DNA from: Candidatus Enterovibrio escicola
Lineage (GTDB): Bacteria; Pseudomonadota; Gammaproteobacteria; Enterobacterales; Vibrionaceae
DNA: 64,000 bases
Direction: 5' to 3'
NCBI RefSeq assembly: GCF_002464935.1
Contig: NZ_NBYY01000028.1
Location: forward strand, 81,161 to 145,160
Within the stretch, counting starts at the first letter, position 1. Each line of letters begins with the position of its first letter. Positions 10,024 through 19,865 of the stretch are shown piece after piece. The notes beneath the pieces were generated by a model, which had not been told where the DNA came from, made no database searches, and worked only from the letters and a program-made list of their open reading frames with translations. Position numbers and translations under genes: made by a program.

Positions 10024-11958
10024 ATGAATTCAATTAGTTTCTTACTTACTGATCTGCCCACTAGGAAAACATCTTTTGACGAAACGAAAGGCCTATTATT
10101 CTCTGATGTGCTTAGCTCTGATGATAAAGTTTTTTTTGCACAACTCGTGCAATTGGTGTCAGGGAACGGTGAAGTTCGTAGTGTCTCACCAAAAGGTGTT
10201 TCAGCGAGTAAGGATGTTGCTAGTAAAAAAATCTCAAGCGGAGAATTTCGACAAAATATGTTTCTTTCAGAGAAAGGTGGAGAAAGAACATTACTGACAA
10301 CGGCAGACGTTGATACTGAAAATATCGGATTGAATACAGGTAAAAATATGTCAACTACGGCTGCAGAAATCGAAGTGCTAGCAATGACCTTCCATACAGA
10401 AAATGGCAAGGATATGAATGTTAATTCAATGCTGAAATCTCATACAAAAGAAGAGGGAGAAGTATTGTTACGACGTCTCAATAAAGAAAACACTGTACTA
10501 CAAAATATGGATTATAAACCTGCAAAAAGTAGGATACATGTTGCATTAGAGGGGAAAAGATTTAAAGGATGCCAAGGCAAAGGCTTGCCGTTTCTTGGAA
10601 AGATAGAAAGCTCACTCGGGAAGGCTACTGTACAGGTAGCTCAACATATTGTTGCTGATCATAATTTTGATTTTATACCACAAGTGCAACAACAATCGAT
10701 ATCTAATGCGCCCAAAATGAAGCGGCAGATAGAGGGTACAATTTTACTAAAAAATGTATCTGATGATGATCTGTCGGTATTGGCTTATGCTGTCAGTCAG
10801 ATTTCATCTGATGAAGAAATTAGTGGGAGAATGTATGAACCAGTGCTGCCGTCACAAGTTGATGTTCCGAGTGATCCGAATGAAAAATTAATATCATCAC
10901 TACAAACGGAAGTTCAACACTCAGATAATGTGGAAGAATTAACTACGATTGAGTCGTTATTAACCTCGGCAACTATAACCTTGTTGTACCCACAAATAAA
11001 ACCTCTACCTGCATTGGTTGAAGGAAAAACGAATACTGAGCAGTTTATAAAAATTAATTTCGATCAAGAATGGGTTGGAAAAGCAAGTCAAAAATCGCAG
11101 ATGCAAGATGCAGTGAAGGTTATACTACCCTTTATTATTGAGGGTGATGCATTAACCCCGATAAACGAACTGACCACCCAAGGACTTACTCCTCCGGCAC
11201 AGGCGATCATGAGTGAAGCTTCGGCAGTGGTATATACCGCTATCACTCCACAAGCACAGCAAACAATAGAAATATTAGAGTCTTGTGCCATTCCTTTTCC
11301 CATCTCTACAATGAAAGTGAATCATCAACCACGACAGTTAGCAGTGAGTGTCTTGTCGTCAACCCAGCAGCTTGGTGAGGTTAAACAAATTGTCTCAGGA
11401 GTAAAAGCGGAGCATCTTGTACAGCAACTAGCATCAAGCTTTGGAAACCTAGGCTTAATTACTTCCGCAAAGCTTGATTCTCTGGTAACACCAACTGCAA
11501 TACAAATGAACCAAAATCAGGATGAAGTCGCTGATATTTTATCTGAACGCATTAATAGAATGTTGGCGAAAAACCTTAAGCTTGTTGATATTCGTCTCGA
11601 TCCACCTGAACTGGGCCGAATACAAATAAAATTATCAATGAATCAAGATCAAGCGTCAGTGCAGTTTACAGTTTTAAATCAACAGGTAAAGGAGCTGGTG
11701 GAGCAAACTATTCCGAGGTTGCGTGACATGCTGCAGCAGCAAGGATTACAATTAACACAGTCCTCGGTTCAACATCAAGATGCCGTAGACCGGCAAGGAT
11801 TTTCGGAAAATCAGAGTTCACCAAGTAGTGGCAAAAAGGATCAGCAAAAGGGATTACGCTCTATTCATGGTGACGATGAACAAGATACAGACCTAACAAG
11901 GATGAATCATGATTCTGATGTTAAGGTATCAAAAGTTCGTGTTGACTATTATGCTTAA
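10024..11958 (+). CDS. fliK: FliK, hook-length control protein
   Basis: 644 residues. FliK measures the hook and switches export specificity. Residues 1-480 are low-complexity, rich in S/T/Q/E and poorly conserved. The C-terminal domain (about 500-590) is the recognisable FliK domain: ADILSERINRMLAKNLKLVD, then DPPELGRIQIKLSM and the helix ending LRDMLQQQGLQL, followed by a polar tail. Frame intact over nearly 2 kb, suggesting selection in an otherwise decaying genome. Confidence 0.9.
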   Translation: MNSISFLLTDLPTRKTSFDETKGLLFSDVLSSDDKVFFAQLVQLVSGNGEVRSVSPKGVSASKDVASKKISSGEFRQNMFLSEKGGERTLLTTADVDTENIGLNTGKNMSTTAAEIEVLAMTFHTENGKDMNVNSMLKSHTKEEGEVLLRRLNKENTVLQNMDYKPAKSRIHVALEGKRFKGCQGKGLPFLGKIESSLGKATVQVAQHIVADHNFDFIPQVQQQSISNAPKMKRQIEGTILLKNVSDDDLSVLAYAVSQISSDEEISGRMYEPVLPSQVDVPSDPNEKLISSLQTEVQHSDNVEELTTIESLLTSATITLLYPQIKPLPALVEGKTNTEQFIKINFDQEWVGKASQKSQMQDAVKVILPFIIEGDALTPINELTTQGLTPPAQAIMSEASAVVYTAITPQAQQTIEILESCAIPFPISTMKVNHQPRQLAVSVLSSTQQLGEVKQIVSGVKAEHLVQQLASSFGNLGLITSAKLDSLVTPTAIQMNQNQDEVADILSERINRMLAKNLKLVDIRLDPPELGRIQIKLSMNQDQASVQFTVLNQQVKELVEQTIPRLRDMLQQQGLQLTQSSVQHQDAVDRQGFSENQSSPSSGKKDQQKGLRSIHGDDEQDTDLTRMNHDSDVKVSKVRVDYYA

Positions 11959-12028
11959 TGTGGCGTATTTACACTGTGTGATGTAGCTATCAAACACAGT
12001 GATATTTGACTGAGTACTGAGGATAATC

Positions 12029-12514
12029 ATGGCAGACGAAGGTAATGAAACGGGCAGCGGTAAAAATAAACTTATCATTATAGCTGTAGCTGCATTACTT
12101 TCATTTAGCGGAAGTGGTATGTTTTTTTTCTTTGATGGTGAAAAACCTTTACCTAAAAGAGATATTTTTATTGAAAATACTGAACCTGTCAATCTTCAAG
12201 CGATCTATGTCACCTTACCGCATCCTTTCGTATTCAACATAACAGGTGATCGGCAACAACGGTTGGTGCAGGTCAAAATTAAGTTGATGGTGCGCGGAGG
12301 AAATAATGAAAAACTGGCTAAACAGAATTTACCGTTAGTTGAATATAGTCTTTTGACTATGTTTGCAGCGGCGACTGTTGAGCAATTAAAAACACCGCAA
12401 GGACAACTCGAAATCCGTCAACAAGCCGTCGAGACAGTTCAGGCTGCTATGCAAAAAATAACGAGTAAAAAGGTAGTTGAAAGGGTGTTGTTTACGGGCT
12501 TTGTAATGCAATAG
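12029..12514 (+). CDS. fliL: FliL, flagellar stator-associated protein
   Basis: 161 residues with a short cytoplasmic tail, one transmembrane helix (about 13-35: LIIIAVAALLSFSGSGMFFF) and a periplasmic domain. FliL surrounds and supports the stators at the base of the flagellum. Conserved C-terminal pattern (QLEIRQQAVETVQAAM, then VERVLFTGFVMQ). 7 bases separate it from fliM. Confidence 0.92.
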   Translation: MADEGNETGSGKNKLIIIAVAALLSFSGSGMFFFFDGEKPLPKRDIFIENTEPVNLQAIYVTLPHPFVFNITGDRQQRLVQVKIKLMVRGGNNEKLAKQNLPLVEYSLLTMFAAATVEQLKTPQGQLEIRQQAVETVQAAMQKITSKKVVERVLFTGFVMQ

Positions 12515-12521
12515 GTGCGAT

Positions 12522-13586
12522 GTGGATCTATTAAGTCAAGATGAAATTGATGCGCTTCTTCATGGCGTGGATGATAAAAAAGACGAAGAACTAGAAGTGG
12601 CTGATGGGAATATATCTTCCACCGCTAATTTTGATTTCTCATCTCAAGACCGTATTGTTCGTGGGAGAATGCCGACTCTAGAACTGATAAATGAGCGCTT
12701 TGCGCGTCATATGCGTATCAGTTTATTTAATATGTTACGAAAAACGGCTGAAGTATCGATAAACGGCGTACAAATGATCAAATTTGATGAATACCAAAAT
12801 ACGCTATTTGTCCCAACTAGTTTAAATATGGTGAGATTTCGTCCCTTAAAAGGGACAGGATTAATTACTATGGAAGCACGATTGGTATTTATATTGGTTG
12901 AAAATTTCTTTGGAGGTGATGGACGTTTTCACGCACGAATTGAAGGGCGGGAATTCACTCCAACTGAGCGTCGTGTGATTCAGATGTTGTTGAAGCTTGT
13001 ATTTGAAGACTACAAAGAAGCGTGGACTCCTGTCATGAAGGTGGAGTTCGAATATTTAGATTCTGAAGTGAACCCATCGATGGCGAATATTGTTAGTCCG
13101 ACTGAAGTGATTGTCGTTAGTTCTTTCCACATTGAGCTTGATGGTGGTGGCGGTGATTTCCACGTCGTTATGCCATATTCGATGGTGGAACCTATTCGGG
13201 AACTACTTGATGCGGGTATCCAGAGTGACAATATGGATACCGACTTTCGTTGGTCGAAAGCACTGCAGGATGAAGTAATGGATGTAGAAGTTGAACTTAC
13301 AGCGAAGTTACTGGAAACGACATTGTCGTTACGAGACATGATGGAGCTACAAGTCGGTGATGTCATTCCGGTCAAAATGCCGGAAGCATGCACTGTATAT
13401 ATCGAAGATTTACCAACATTTCGTGGCAAAATGGGGAAATTGAATGATAATCTTGCGGTTAAAATCACAGAGAGATTGGAGCGCCCAGAGGGAGTAAAAA
13501 GTGATGTCATGTTATTGAGTGATGAAAATGAACTGTCTTTTGTCAATTTAGAAAATAACTACAATCTGGTTGATATCAATAAGTAA
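12522..13586 (+). CDS. fliM: FliM, flagellar switch protein
   Basis: 354 residues. FliM is the CheY-P-binding C-ring subunit. The N-terminal CheY-binding motif LLSQDEIDALLHG is at 3-15, then the CheC-like middle domain and the C-terminal SpoA domain that docks FliN. The start is GTG; the ATG two bases earlier is out of frame. Works with the CheY encoded at 23136. Confidence 0.95.
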   Translation: MDLLSQDEIDALLHGVDDKKDEELEVADGNISSTANFDFSSQDRIVRGRMPTLELINERFARHMRISLFNMLRKTAEVSINGVQMIKFDEYQNTLFVPTSLNMVRFRPLKGTGLITMEARLVFILVENFFGGDGRFHARIEGREFTPTERRVIQMLLKLVFEDYKEAWTPVMKVEFEYLDSEVNPSMANIVSPTEVIVVSSFHIELDGGGGDFHVVMPYSMVEPIRELLDAGIQSDNMDTDFRWSKALQDEVMDVEVELTAKLLETTLSLRDMMELQVGDVIPVKMPEACTVYIEDLPTFRGKMGKLNDNLAVKITERLERPEGVKSDVMLLSDENELSFVNLENNYNLVDINK

Positions 13587-13608
13587 TAGAAAGATCTGGT
13601 AATTTATT

Positions 13609-13998
13609 ATGAGTGATGTAGAAGACGATTGGGCTGCAGCTCTTGCGGAACAAGCTAATGTGGAGGGTGGTGGTGATGTTCAAACTGCACCACTAGATGA
13701 ATTGGTGAATGAAGCTCCACCAATTAACGTAGATGAACATCGTAAACTGGACGCTATTCTTGATATTCCTGTTATCATATCGATGGAAGTAGGACGGACT
13801 AACATTAACATTCGTAACTTGCTACAATTGAATCAAGGATCAGTGGTAGAATTAGACCGCTTGGCTGGTGAGTCCCTCGATGTGCTGGTAAATGGCACAC
13901 TGATCGCTCACGGTGAAGTAGTTGTTATTAACGATAAGTTTGGGATACGTTTGACGGATGTAATCAGCCAAACTGAGCGTATTAAGAAACTTCGTTAA
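13609..13998 (+). CDS. fliN: FliN, flagellar switch protein
   Basis: 129 residues: an acidic N-terminal part followed by the SpoA domain (about 50-125: LDIPVIISMEVGRTNINIRN, LNQGSVVELDRLAGE, VVINDKFGIRLTDV). FliN completes the C ring and helps receive FliH-FliI. 22 bases after fliM. Confidence 0.95.
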   Translation: MSDVEDDWAAALAEQANVEGGGDVQTAPLDELVNEAPPINVDEHRKLDAILDIPVIISMEVGRTNINIRNLLQLNQGSVVELDRLAGESLDVLVNGTLIAHGEVVVINDKFGIRLTDVISQTERIKKLR

Positions 13999-14050
13999 AG
14001 ATTAATTGTTCTTGAACATTGGTATTTGTTTATCAATAAACGTCGTAAAT

Positions 14051-14081
14051 CAACATCAATATATATCTACCATAGATGTTG
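14051..14081. repeat. inverted repeat in the fliN-fliO gap
   Basis: CAACATC at 14051-14057 and GATGTTG at 14075-14081 are perfect complements with a 17-base AT-rich loop. It lies 22 bases before the -24 element of the fliO promoter, so it could be an activator site or a weak terminator of fliKLMN. No U-tract follows. Confidence 0.35.
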
Positions 14082-14102
14082 GTATTGTCGAGAAGTGCTT
14101 TC

Positions 14103-14118
14103 TGGCTTGAATATTGCA
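14103..14118 (+). promoter_or_regulatory. sigma-54 promoter upstream of fliO
   Basis: TGGCTTGAATATTGCA: GG 14104-14105, GC 14116-14117, gap of 10. It lies 47 bases before fliO and would make fliOPQR-flhB a separate sigma-54 unit. Confidence 0.7.
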
Positions 14119-14164
14119 TTTATTGTGTGAATCTTTCGTAAATATAAATTTAGGTTAAGTATTC

Positions 14165-14575
14165 ATGGTCTTGATGTTTTTAGCGATATTTGGACTACTG
14201 TTCGTTCCAACCGCTTTCTCAGCACCTCTCTCTAGTGTGAATATTGCTACCCCCTTTGTGGCCTTGTTGTTGGTGATCGGTATTATCTTTGCTCTGACAT
14301 GGATTCTTAGACGTCTGCGAATACCGTCTTTAATGACTGAAAAATCAAAAATGAAAGTTGTGAGCCGATTACAGTTGGGGCATAAAGAGCAAATAGTGAT
14401 ATTAGATGTCAACGGTGCGCAACTACTCTTGGGTATCACTACACAGCAAATTACATTTTTAAAAGAACTTGACATACCTTTTAATACTGGAAAGGCTCCA
14501 CCGAAAACTGCTGGAGAAACTGGGAATTCTTCGTCTCAACTCAAACAGATCTTCAAACAAAATGATGCGTCTTAA
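14165..14575 (+). CDS. fliO: FliO, export-gate assembly protein
   Basis: 136 residues. An N-terminal hydrophobic region (signal-like, 1-20), a second transmembrane helix (about 28-47: [17 protein letters not shown]) and a cytoplasmic FliO domain ([30 protein letters not shown]). FliO helps FliP rings assemble in the inner membrane. Its end overlaps the start of fliP. Confidence 0.9.
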   Translation: MVLMFLAIFGLLFVPTAFSAPLSSVNIATPFVALLLVIGIIFALTWILRRLRIPSLMTEKSKMKVVSRLQLGHKEQIVILDVNGAQLLLGITTQQITFLKELDIPFNTGKAPPKTAGETGNSSSQLKQIFKQNDAS

Positions 14576-15398
14576 ATCCGTTACTGCTGTTTTCTTAGCG
14601 CTTTGCTGGTTTTTTTCCGTACCGTTGGTTTTTGCGGAAAAAGAGTTTATACCAGAATCTAGAACAGTCACTGAAACTTTGATTAATGATGTAAGTAATT
14701 CGTCAATGAGCCTAGTTGGAAATGGGGTTGGAATCCCTGCGTTTACCATGAAAGTAAACCCTAGTGGAAGCGAAGATTATTCGGTTACGTTGCAAATTTT
14801 AGCGTTGATGACGATACTAGGATTTTTGCCTGCGATTATTATCTTGATGACGTGTTTTACCCGTATTGTCGTGGTTATATCAATTCTACGTCAGGCAATG
14901 GGTCTACAGCAAACACCATCGAATCAGGTCATTATTGGCATCTCATTGTTCCTGACCTTGTTTATAATGTCACCGGTTATTGACAGGATGAACGTCTTGG
15001 CTGTACAGCCATATCTCAATGAAAAAATCTCGGCACGAGAAGCGTTTGATCTTGTTCAAATTCCACTTCGTGAGTTCATGCTCAAACAAACGAGAGTGAA
15101 AGATTTAGAAACATTTGTTGATATGTCAAGTTCGGATGTAACGGATCCAGAAGATGTGCCGATGACAACCCTAATCCCTGCATTCATTACTTCTGAGTTA
15201 AAAACCGCTTTCCAGATTGGATTTATGCTATTTTTGCCCTTCCTTATTATAGACCTAGTTGTAGCATCTGTACTAATGGCTATGGGTATGATGATGCTGT
15301 CACCTATGATTGTATCATTACCGTTCAAGCTGATGCTATTTGTTTTAGTTGATGGTTGGAACCTTATACTCTCGACCCTAGCGGTCAGTTTCGGGTAA
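14562..15398 (+). CDS. fliP: FliP, flagellar export-gate membrane protein
   Basis: About 278 residues. I choose the ATG pair at 14562/14565 rather than the in-frame ATG at 14469, because it gives the standard cleavable signal peptide ([20 protein letters not shown]) and a 14-base overlap with fliO. Conserved segments: [20 protein letters not shown], the [17 protein letters not shown] region, and [12 protein letters not shown] near the end. FliP forms the core of the export gate with FliQ and FliR. Confidence 0.94.
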   Translation: MMRLKSVTAVFLALCWFFSVPLVFAEKEFIPESRTVTETLINDVSNSSMSLVGNGVGIPAFTMKVNPSGSEDYSVTLQILALMTILGFLPAIIILMTCFTRIVVVISILRQAMGLQQTPSNQVIIGISLFLTLFIMSPVIDRMNVLAVQPYLNEKISAREAFDLVQIPLREFMLKQTRVKDLETFVDMSSSDVTDPEDVPMTTLIPAFITSELKTAFQIGFMLFLPFLIIDLVVASVLMAMGMMMLSPMIVSLPFKLMLFVLVDGWNLILSTLAVSFG

Positions 15399-15407
15399 GA
15401 GTGAGTT

Positions 15408-15677
15408 ATGGAACCAGAAGCGTTTGTGGAACTATTCCAGAATGCCCTATTTCAAGTGTTGGTGATGGTTTCAGTCATTATTATTCCAGGTTTAGTCGTG
15501 GGATTGGTGGTTGCAATTTTCCAAGCAGCGACATCGATTAACGAACAAACTTTGAGTTTCCTACCACGTCTTATTGCAACTTTGTTGGCGCTGATGTTTT
15601 TTGGCCATTCGATGACTCGGATGTTGATGGAGTATTTCTTCCGTCTGGTGGAGGAAATTCCACATTTGCTGTACTAA
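15408..15677 (+). CDS. fliQ: FliQ, flagellar export-gate membrane protein
   Basis: 89 residues, full length, two transmembrane helices separated by the conserved loop (IFQAATSINEQTLSFLPR). Lies 9 bases after fliP and 14 before fliR in the usual order. Confidence 0.95.
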   Translation: MEPEAFVELFQNALFQVLVMVSVIIIPGLVVGLVVAIFQAATSINEQTLSFLPRLIATLLALMFFGHSMTRMLMEYFFRLVEEIPHLLY

Positions 15678-15691
15678 CTGAGACAGACTGT

Positions 15692-16489
15692 ATGGAATAC
15701 CTAGCAAATATGTTGCTTGACTGGATGGCACAATTCTTTTTGCCACTGACACGTATTTCATCCATGTTGATGACGGTGACTTTTTTTGGTGCCCGTTTCG
15801 TACCTATTAGAGTAAGACTGTATTTATCATTTGCAATCACTTTTACAGTAATGCCTGTTCTACCAATAGTACCTATCACTGTGGAGTTTTTGTCTTTTAG
15901 TGGATGTATGCTATTGATACAGCAAATATTGATAGGTATAGCAATGGGTACAGTCACTCAATTTGTGATCCAGACTTTCGTATTACTTGGCCAAATACTT
16001 GGGATGCAGTCTAGTTTGGGGTTTGCCTCAATGGTTGATCCAGCTAATGGTCAAAATACCCCCCTGTTAGGTCAGTTATTCATGTTCGTGGCAACCATGA
16101 TTTTTCTTTCCACCAATGGACATTTGCAAATACTCAATCTGATGGTTATGAGTTTTAAAAGTTTGCCGATAGGAGAAAGTCTTCAATCCGCAGATTATCG
16201 TGCAATGGCGAGTTGGTTTGGGACCATGTTTAGCGTTGGGTTAGGAATGTCGCTAGCAGGTATTATCGCGCTACTCACTGTAAACCTATCTTTTGGTATC
16301 ATGACCCGTGCTGCACCACAGTTAAATATATTTTCTCTCGGGTTCTCATTTTCATTGTTGGTTGGGTTGCTGATCTGTTGGTATTTATTGTTTGATATTC
16401 TGCCCCAGTATCTTAATCATTGGAAAATGGGTCTGAATAGTATCTGTGACTTGATTCGTCTTGATTGCTACCTGGATGGAGGTGGTTGA
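15692..16489 (+). CDS. fliR: FliR, flagellar export-gate membrane protein
   Basis: 265 residues with about six transmembrane helices. The family pattern GQILGMQSSLGFASMVDP is at about 108-125 and NIFSLGFSFSLLVGL near 210. Completes the FliPQR pore. Its TGA shares one base with the flhB ATG, implying coupling. Confidence 0.94.
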   Translation: MEYLANMLLDWMAQFFLPLTRISSMLMTVTFFGARFVPIRVRLYLSFAITFTVMPVLPIVPITVEFLSFSGCMLLIQQILIGIAMGTVTQFVIQTFVLLGQILGMQSSLGFASMVDPANGQNTPLLGQLFMFVATMIFLSTNGHLQILNLMVMSFKSLPIGESLQSADYRAMASWFGTMFSVGLGMSLAGIIALLTVNLSFGIMTRAAPQLNIFSLGFSFSLLVGLLICWYLLFDILPQYLNHWKMGLNSICDLIRLDCYLDGGG

Positions 16490-17622
16490 TGGCTGAAAAT
16501 AATGATCAAGAACGTACAGAAGAGGCTACGTTAAAAAGACTGGAACAGGCACGGGAAAAAGGTCAGGTTCCGCGTTCAAGGGAATTAGTATCGATTGTTG
16601 TCCTTCTTATGGGTGCGGTGGCACTGATGTGGTTTGGTGGAGGGATGGGCGGTGAGCTACTAAAAATCATGCAAAAATTTTTCACCTTAACCCGTGAAGA
16701 AATTCTTGATGTCACATCGCTAGGTTTGATTATCTATAGCGCTATTTTCCATTTAGCTTGGCAGCTTTCCTTAATTTTGCTGATCTTGTTTTTTGCTGGA
16801 CTAGTTGGAGCATCGGCATTGGGAGGAGTGTCATTTTCTTGGAAAGCTGTGCGACCAACATTCTCTAAAATTAGTCCTATTCAAGGCATTAAAAGGATGT
16901 TTGGTAAACAGAGTATGGTTGAGTTGATCAAGTCAATACTTAAAGTATTTCTGGTATCCGGTGCTGCTTTCTATCTTATGTGGACCAGTGTTTATGATTT
17001 CTACCAGCTGAACATTGAGACTTTTCCTGCCAACATCTACCACGCCTTAGATATTTTGCTAAATTTTGTAATGATTATCTGTAGTTCATTATTAGTGGTC
17101 GTTGCGATCGATGTACCGTTTCAAATTTGGCAGTACAAGAAGCAGCTAAAAATGACCAAACAGGAAATTAAAGACGAATATAAAGACAGTGAAGGTAAAC
17201 CTGAAGTAAAAGGGCGTATTCGTATGTTGCAACGGGAAATGGCACAGGGTCGTATGATGACAAAAGTCTCCTCTGCCGACGTAGTAATCACTAATCCAGA
17301 TCACTACTCAGTGGCATTGTGTTACGACAGCAAAATTTATCGTGCGCCGATTGTTGTGGCGAAGGGATCCGATTTTATGGCAATAAAAATCCGTGAAATT
17401 GCTGCTGCCCATGATATTACCATTGTATCTGCGGCTTCTTTGGCTCGTGCGGTGTATTTCAGTACCGAACTTGAGCAACAAATTCCTGATGGCTTATTCG
17501 TGGCGATTGCGCAATTATTGGCATATGTCTTTCAACTTAAACAGTACAAGAAAGGATCTGGTCGCAAACCTAAGTCATTGGAGGAAAAACAATTTCAGAT
17601 ACCGACAGAATTACGTCGCTGA
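16489..17622 (+). CDS. flhB: FlhB, export substrate-specificity switch protein
   Basis: 377 residues counted from the ATG at 16489, which follows a GGAGGTGG ribosome site and gives the family start MAENNDQERTEEAT; an in-frame ATG at 16465 would add 8 residues. Four transmembrane helices, then the cytoplasmic domain. FlhB is normally auto-cleaved at Asn-Pro-Thr-His. Here the motif reads N269-P270-D271-H272, so Thr is replaced by Asp while the scissile Asn-Pro and the His are kept. Otherwise intact. Confidence 0.94.
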   Translation: MAENNDQERTEEATLKRLEQAREKGQVPRSRELVSIVVLLMGAVALMWFGGGMGGELLKIMQKFFTLTREEILDVTSLGLIIYSAIFHLAWQLSLILLILFFAGLVGASALGGVSFSWKAVRPTFSKISPIQGIKRMFGKQSMVELIKSILKVFLVSGAAFYLMWTSVYDFYQLNIETFPANIYHALDILLNFVMIICSSLLVVVAIDVPFQIWQYKKQLKMTKQEIKDEYKDSEGKPEVKGRIRMLQREMAQGRMMTKVSSADVVITNPDHYSVALCYDSKIYRAPIVVAKGSDFMAIKIREIAAAHDITIVSAASLARAVYFSTELEQQIPDGLFVAIAQLLAYVFQLKQYKKGSGRKPKSLEEKQFQIPTELRR

Positions 17623-17676
17623 TCAGAGCGAACTATACCAAATATACTAATAACCACACATAACTGGATAAAAATA

Positions 17677-17692
17677 TGGCATGCTTTTTGCT
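17677..17692 (+). promoter_or_regulatory. sigma-54 promoter of the flhA operon
   Basis: TGGCATGCTTTTTGCT: GG 17678-17679, GC 17690-17691, gap of 10. It lies 37 bases before flhA. In vibrios flhA-flhF-flhG-fliA is an FlrA/sigma-54 operon. Confidence 0.8.
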
Positions 17693-17728
17693 TAATATAT
17701 TGGTAACGTTTAATACGCTTGATAACAT

Positions 17729-19834
17729 ATGAAGATCTCTTTGCTGTCTTACGACAAGGTTCACGATAAATTTCTGTTCATACTCGGACATCAGATGCCT
17801 GCCATCGGAGCACCAATTGTGGTGTTATCAGCATTGGCAATGGTGGTGTTGCCCGTGCCTTCACTGCTGCTAGACCTGTCGTTCACTTTTAATATCGCGT
17901 TGTCTCTAGTTGTATTGTTGGTCACAATATATACTCGGAGACCGCTAGACTTTGCTGCATTTCCTACCATTCTCCTGATCTCAACTTTGTTGCGCTTAGC
18001 GCTAAATGTCGCTTCAACGCGTGTAGTATTATTACATGGACATGAAGGACCCTCCGCGGCGGGACAGGTAATTGAAGCTTTTGGTTCGGTAGTGATCGGT
18101 GGTAACTATACGGTTGGTTTGATTGTATTCATCATATTGATGATAATTAACTTTATAGTTATTACTAAAGGTGCCGGACGTATATCAGAAGTGAGTGCTC
18201 GGTTTACATTGGACGCCTTGCCAGGTAAACAGATGGCGATTGATGCCGATTTGAATGCTGGTCTTATCAACCAAGATCAAGCTAGGGTTCGCCGTGAAGA
18301 AGTGACTAAGGAAGCAGATTTTTATGGCTCAATGGATGGTGCATCAAAATTTGTAAAAGGGGATGCTATTGCAGGTATTTTAATTCTGGTGATGAATATC
18401 GTCGGTGGTTTCGCTATTGGTATGATTCAACATGATTTAGAATTTACGGAAGCAATTGGAATTTATATTCTTCTGACTATTGGTGATGGCCTAGTTGCAC
18501 AAATTCCATCGTTGTTGCTGTCTATTGGCGCTGCGATCATGGTAACTCGTCAAAATATAGATGAAGACATGGGGCAGGAGTTAGTATTCCAGTTGGTCTC
18601 AAACCCTAAAGCATTGATCATATCGACGTGTATCTTGGTAGTTATGGGAATTGTTCCTGGTATGCCGCATATTCCATTTTTATCAATGGCTTTAGTATGT
18701 GGTGGTTTTTCTTACTGGAAAATTAAGAAGAAAGAAACAGCTGAGTTAATAACACAAAATACACCTGAACAGGAAACTATCTCGTCTAAACACAAAGACC
18801 TTTCTTGGGATGATGTACAGCCTGTCGATGTAATCGGTCTGGAAGTTGGTTACCGTCTTATTTCAATGGTTGATCGCGACCAAGGTGGAGAACTTCTTGA
18901 TCGTGTTAAAGGTGTGCGTAAAAAGTTGTCGCAAGATTTTGGTTTCCTTATTCCTCCGGTTCACATTCGAGATAACCTTGAACTGCCACCAAACAGTTAC
19001 CGTATTACGTTGATGGGAGTAGCTGTAGGCGAAGCTAATATCCGCCCTGACAATGAATTAGCGATTAACCCAGGACAGATTTTTGGCTCGATTGAGGGTG
19101 AATCAACGATTGATCCTGCATTTGGTTTGGAAGCTGTGTGGATTGAAAAATCTCAACGTGAACACGCACAGGCGCTGGGTTATACCGTGGTTGATTCAGC
19201 GACTGTTCTGGCAACACATTTAAGTCAAATGCTGACGAATAATGCGGAGCAATTGTTAGGGTATGAAGAAGCACAGAGCCTTATTTCGCTGTTAGCGAAG
19301 CAGGCACCACGACTGGTAGAAGGGCTAATCCCTGATATCCTTTCATTAGGTGTGGTGGTAAAAGTAATGCAGAACCTGCTGAATGAAGCCATTCCTATTA
19401 GAGATATACGAACCATCGTACAAACTCTTTCTGAGTACGCGCCAAAAAGTCAAGATCCTGACATCTTGACCTCAGCAGTTCGCATCTCTCTAAAGCGTTT
19501 AATCGTTCAAGAAATCAATGGAGTCGGTCAAGAATTACCTGTGATTACTTTAGTTCCAGAATTGGAGCAAATATTGCATAAAACTATGCAAGTGTCGGGG
19601 GGCGAGTCTACTGGAATTGAACCTGGTTTGGCAGAGCGTTTACAGCAAAGTTTGGCGGAAGCGACACAGCAGCAAGAATTGTTGGGTGAGCCCGCCGTGT
19701 TGTTAACATCCGGTGTACTGCGCTCAACTTTAGCTAAGTTTGTAAAGAACACTATTCCTACGCTTCGGGTTCTTTCTTACCAAGAAGTGTCTGATGAAAA
19801 ACAAATAAGAATTGTGAGAGCGGTTGGGAACTGA
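17729..19834 (+). CDS. flhA: FlhA, flagellar export-gate protein
   Basis: 701 residues, full length. An N-terminal membrane domain of about eight helices includes the FHIPEP signature region (RRPLDFAAFPTILL, NVASTRVVLLHGHEG, GLINQDQARVRREEV). A cytoplasmic domain from about 350 docks chaperone-substrate complexes. Conserved charged residues of the proton-coupling region are in place. First gene of a long unit that runs on through the chemotaxis genes. Confidence 0.95.
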   Translation: MKISLLSYDKVHDKFLFILGHQMPAIGAPIVVLSALAMVVLPVPSLLLDLSFTFNIALSLVVLLVTIYTRRPLDFAAFPTILLISTLLRLALNVASTRVVLLHGHEGPSAAGQVIEAFGSVVIGGNYTVGLIVFIILMIINFIVITKGAGRISEVSARFTLDALPGKQMAIDADLNAGLINQDQARVRREEVTKEADFYGSMDGASKFVKGDAIAGILILVMNIVGGFAIGMIQHDLEFTEAIGIYILLTIGDGLVAQIPSLLLSIGAAIMVTRQNIDEDMGQELVFQLVSNPKALIISTCILVVMGIVPGMPHIPFLSMALVCGGFSYWKIKKKETAELITQNTPEQETISSKHKDLSWDDVQPVDVIGLEVGYRLISMVDRDQGGELLDRVKGVRKKLSQDFGFLIPPVHIRDNLELPPNSYRITLMGVAVGEANIRPDNELAINPGQIFGSIEGESTIDPAFGLEAVWIEKSQREHAQALGYTVVDSATVLATHLSQMLTNNAEQLLGYEEAQSLISLLAKQAPRLVEGLIPDILSLGVVVKVMQNLLNEAIPIRDIRTIVQTLSEYAPKSQDPDILTSAVRISLKRLIVQEINGVGQELPVITLVPELEQILHKTMQVSGGESTGIEPGLAERLQQSLAEATQQQELLGEPAVLLTSGVLRSTLAKFVKNTIPTLRVLSYQEVSDEKQIRIVRAVGN

Positions 19835-19865
19835 TGTTGAACATCAGTAAATCAGGACAACGATT

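Noticed and set aside
13010..13546. 178-codon frame antisense to fliM
   Set aside because: Low-complexity Ser/Thr-rich translation typical of an antisense shadow.
14469..14561. Upstream in-frame extension of FliP
   Set aside because: It lies inside fliO and would bury the signal peptide; the ATG pair at 14562/14565 gives the normal N terminus.
1951..17622. A virulence type III secretion system
   Set aside because: fliE, fliK, fliG and gene order are those of the flagellum; no needle, translocon or effector genes.
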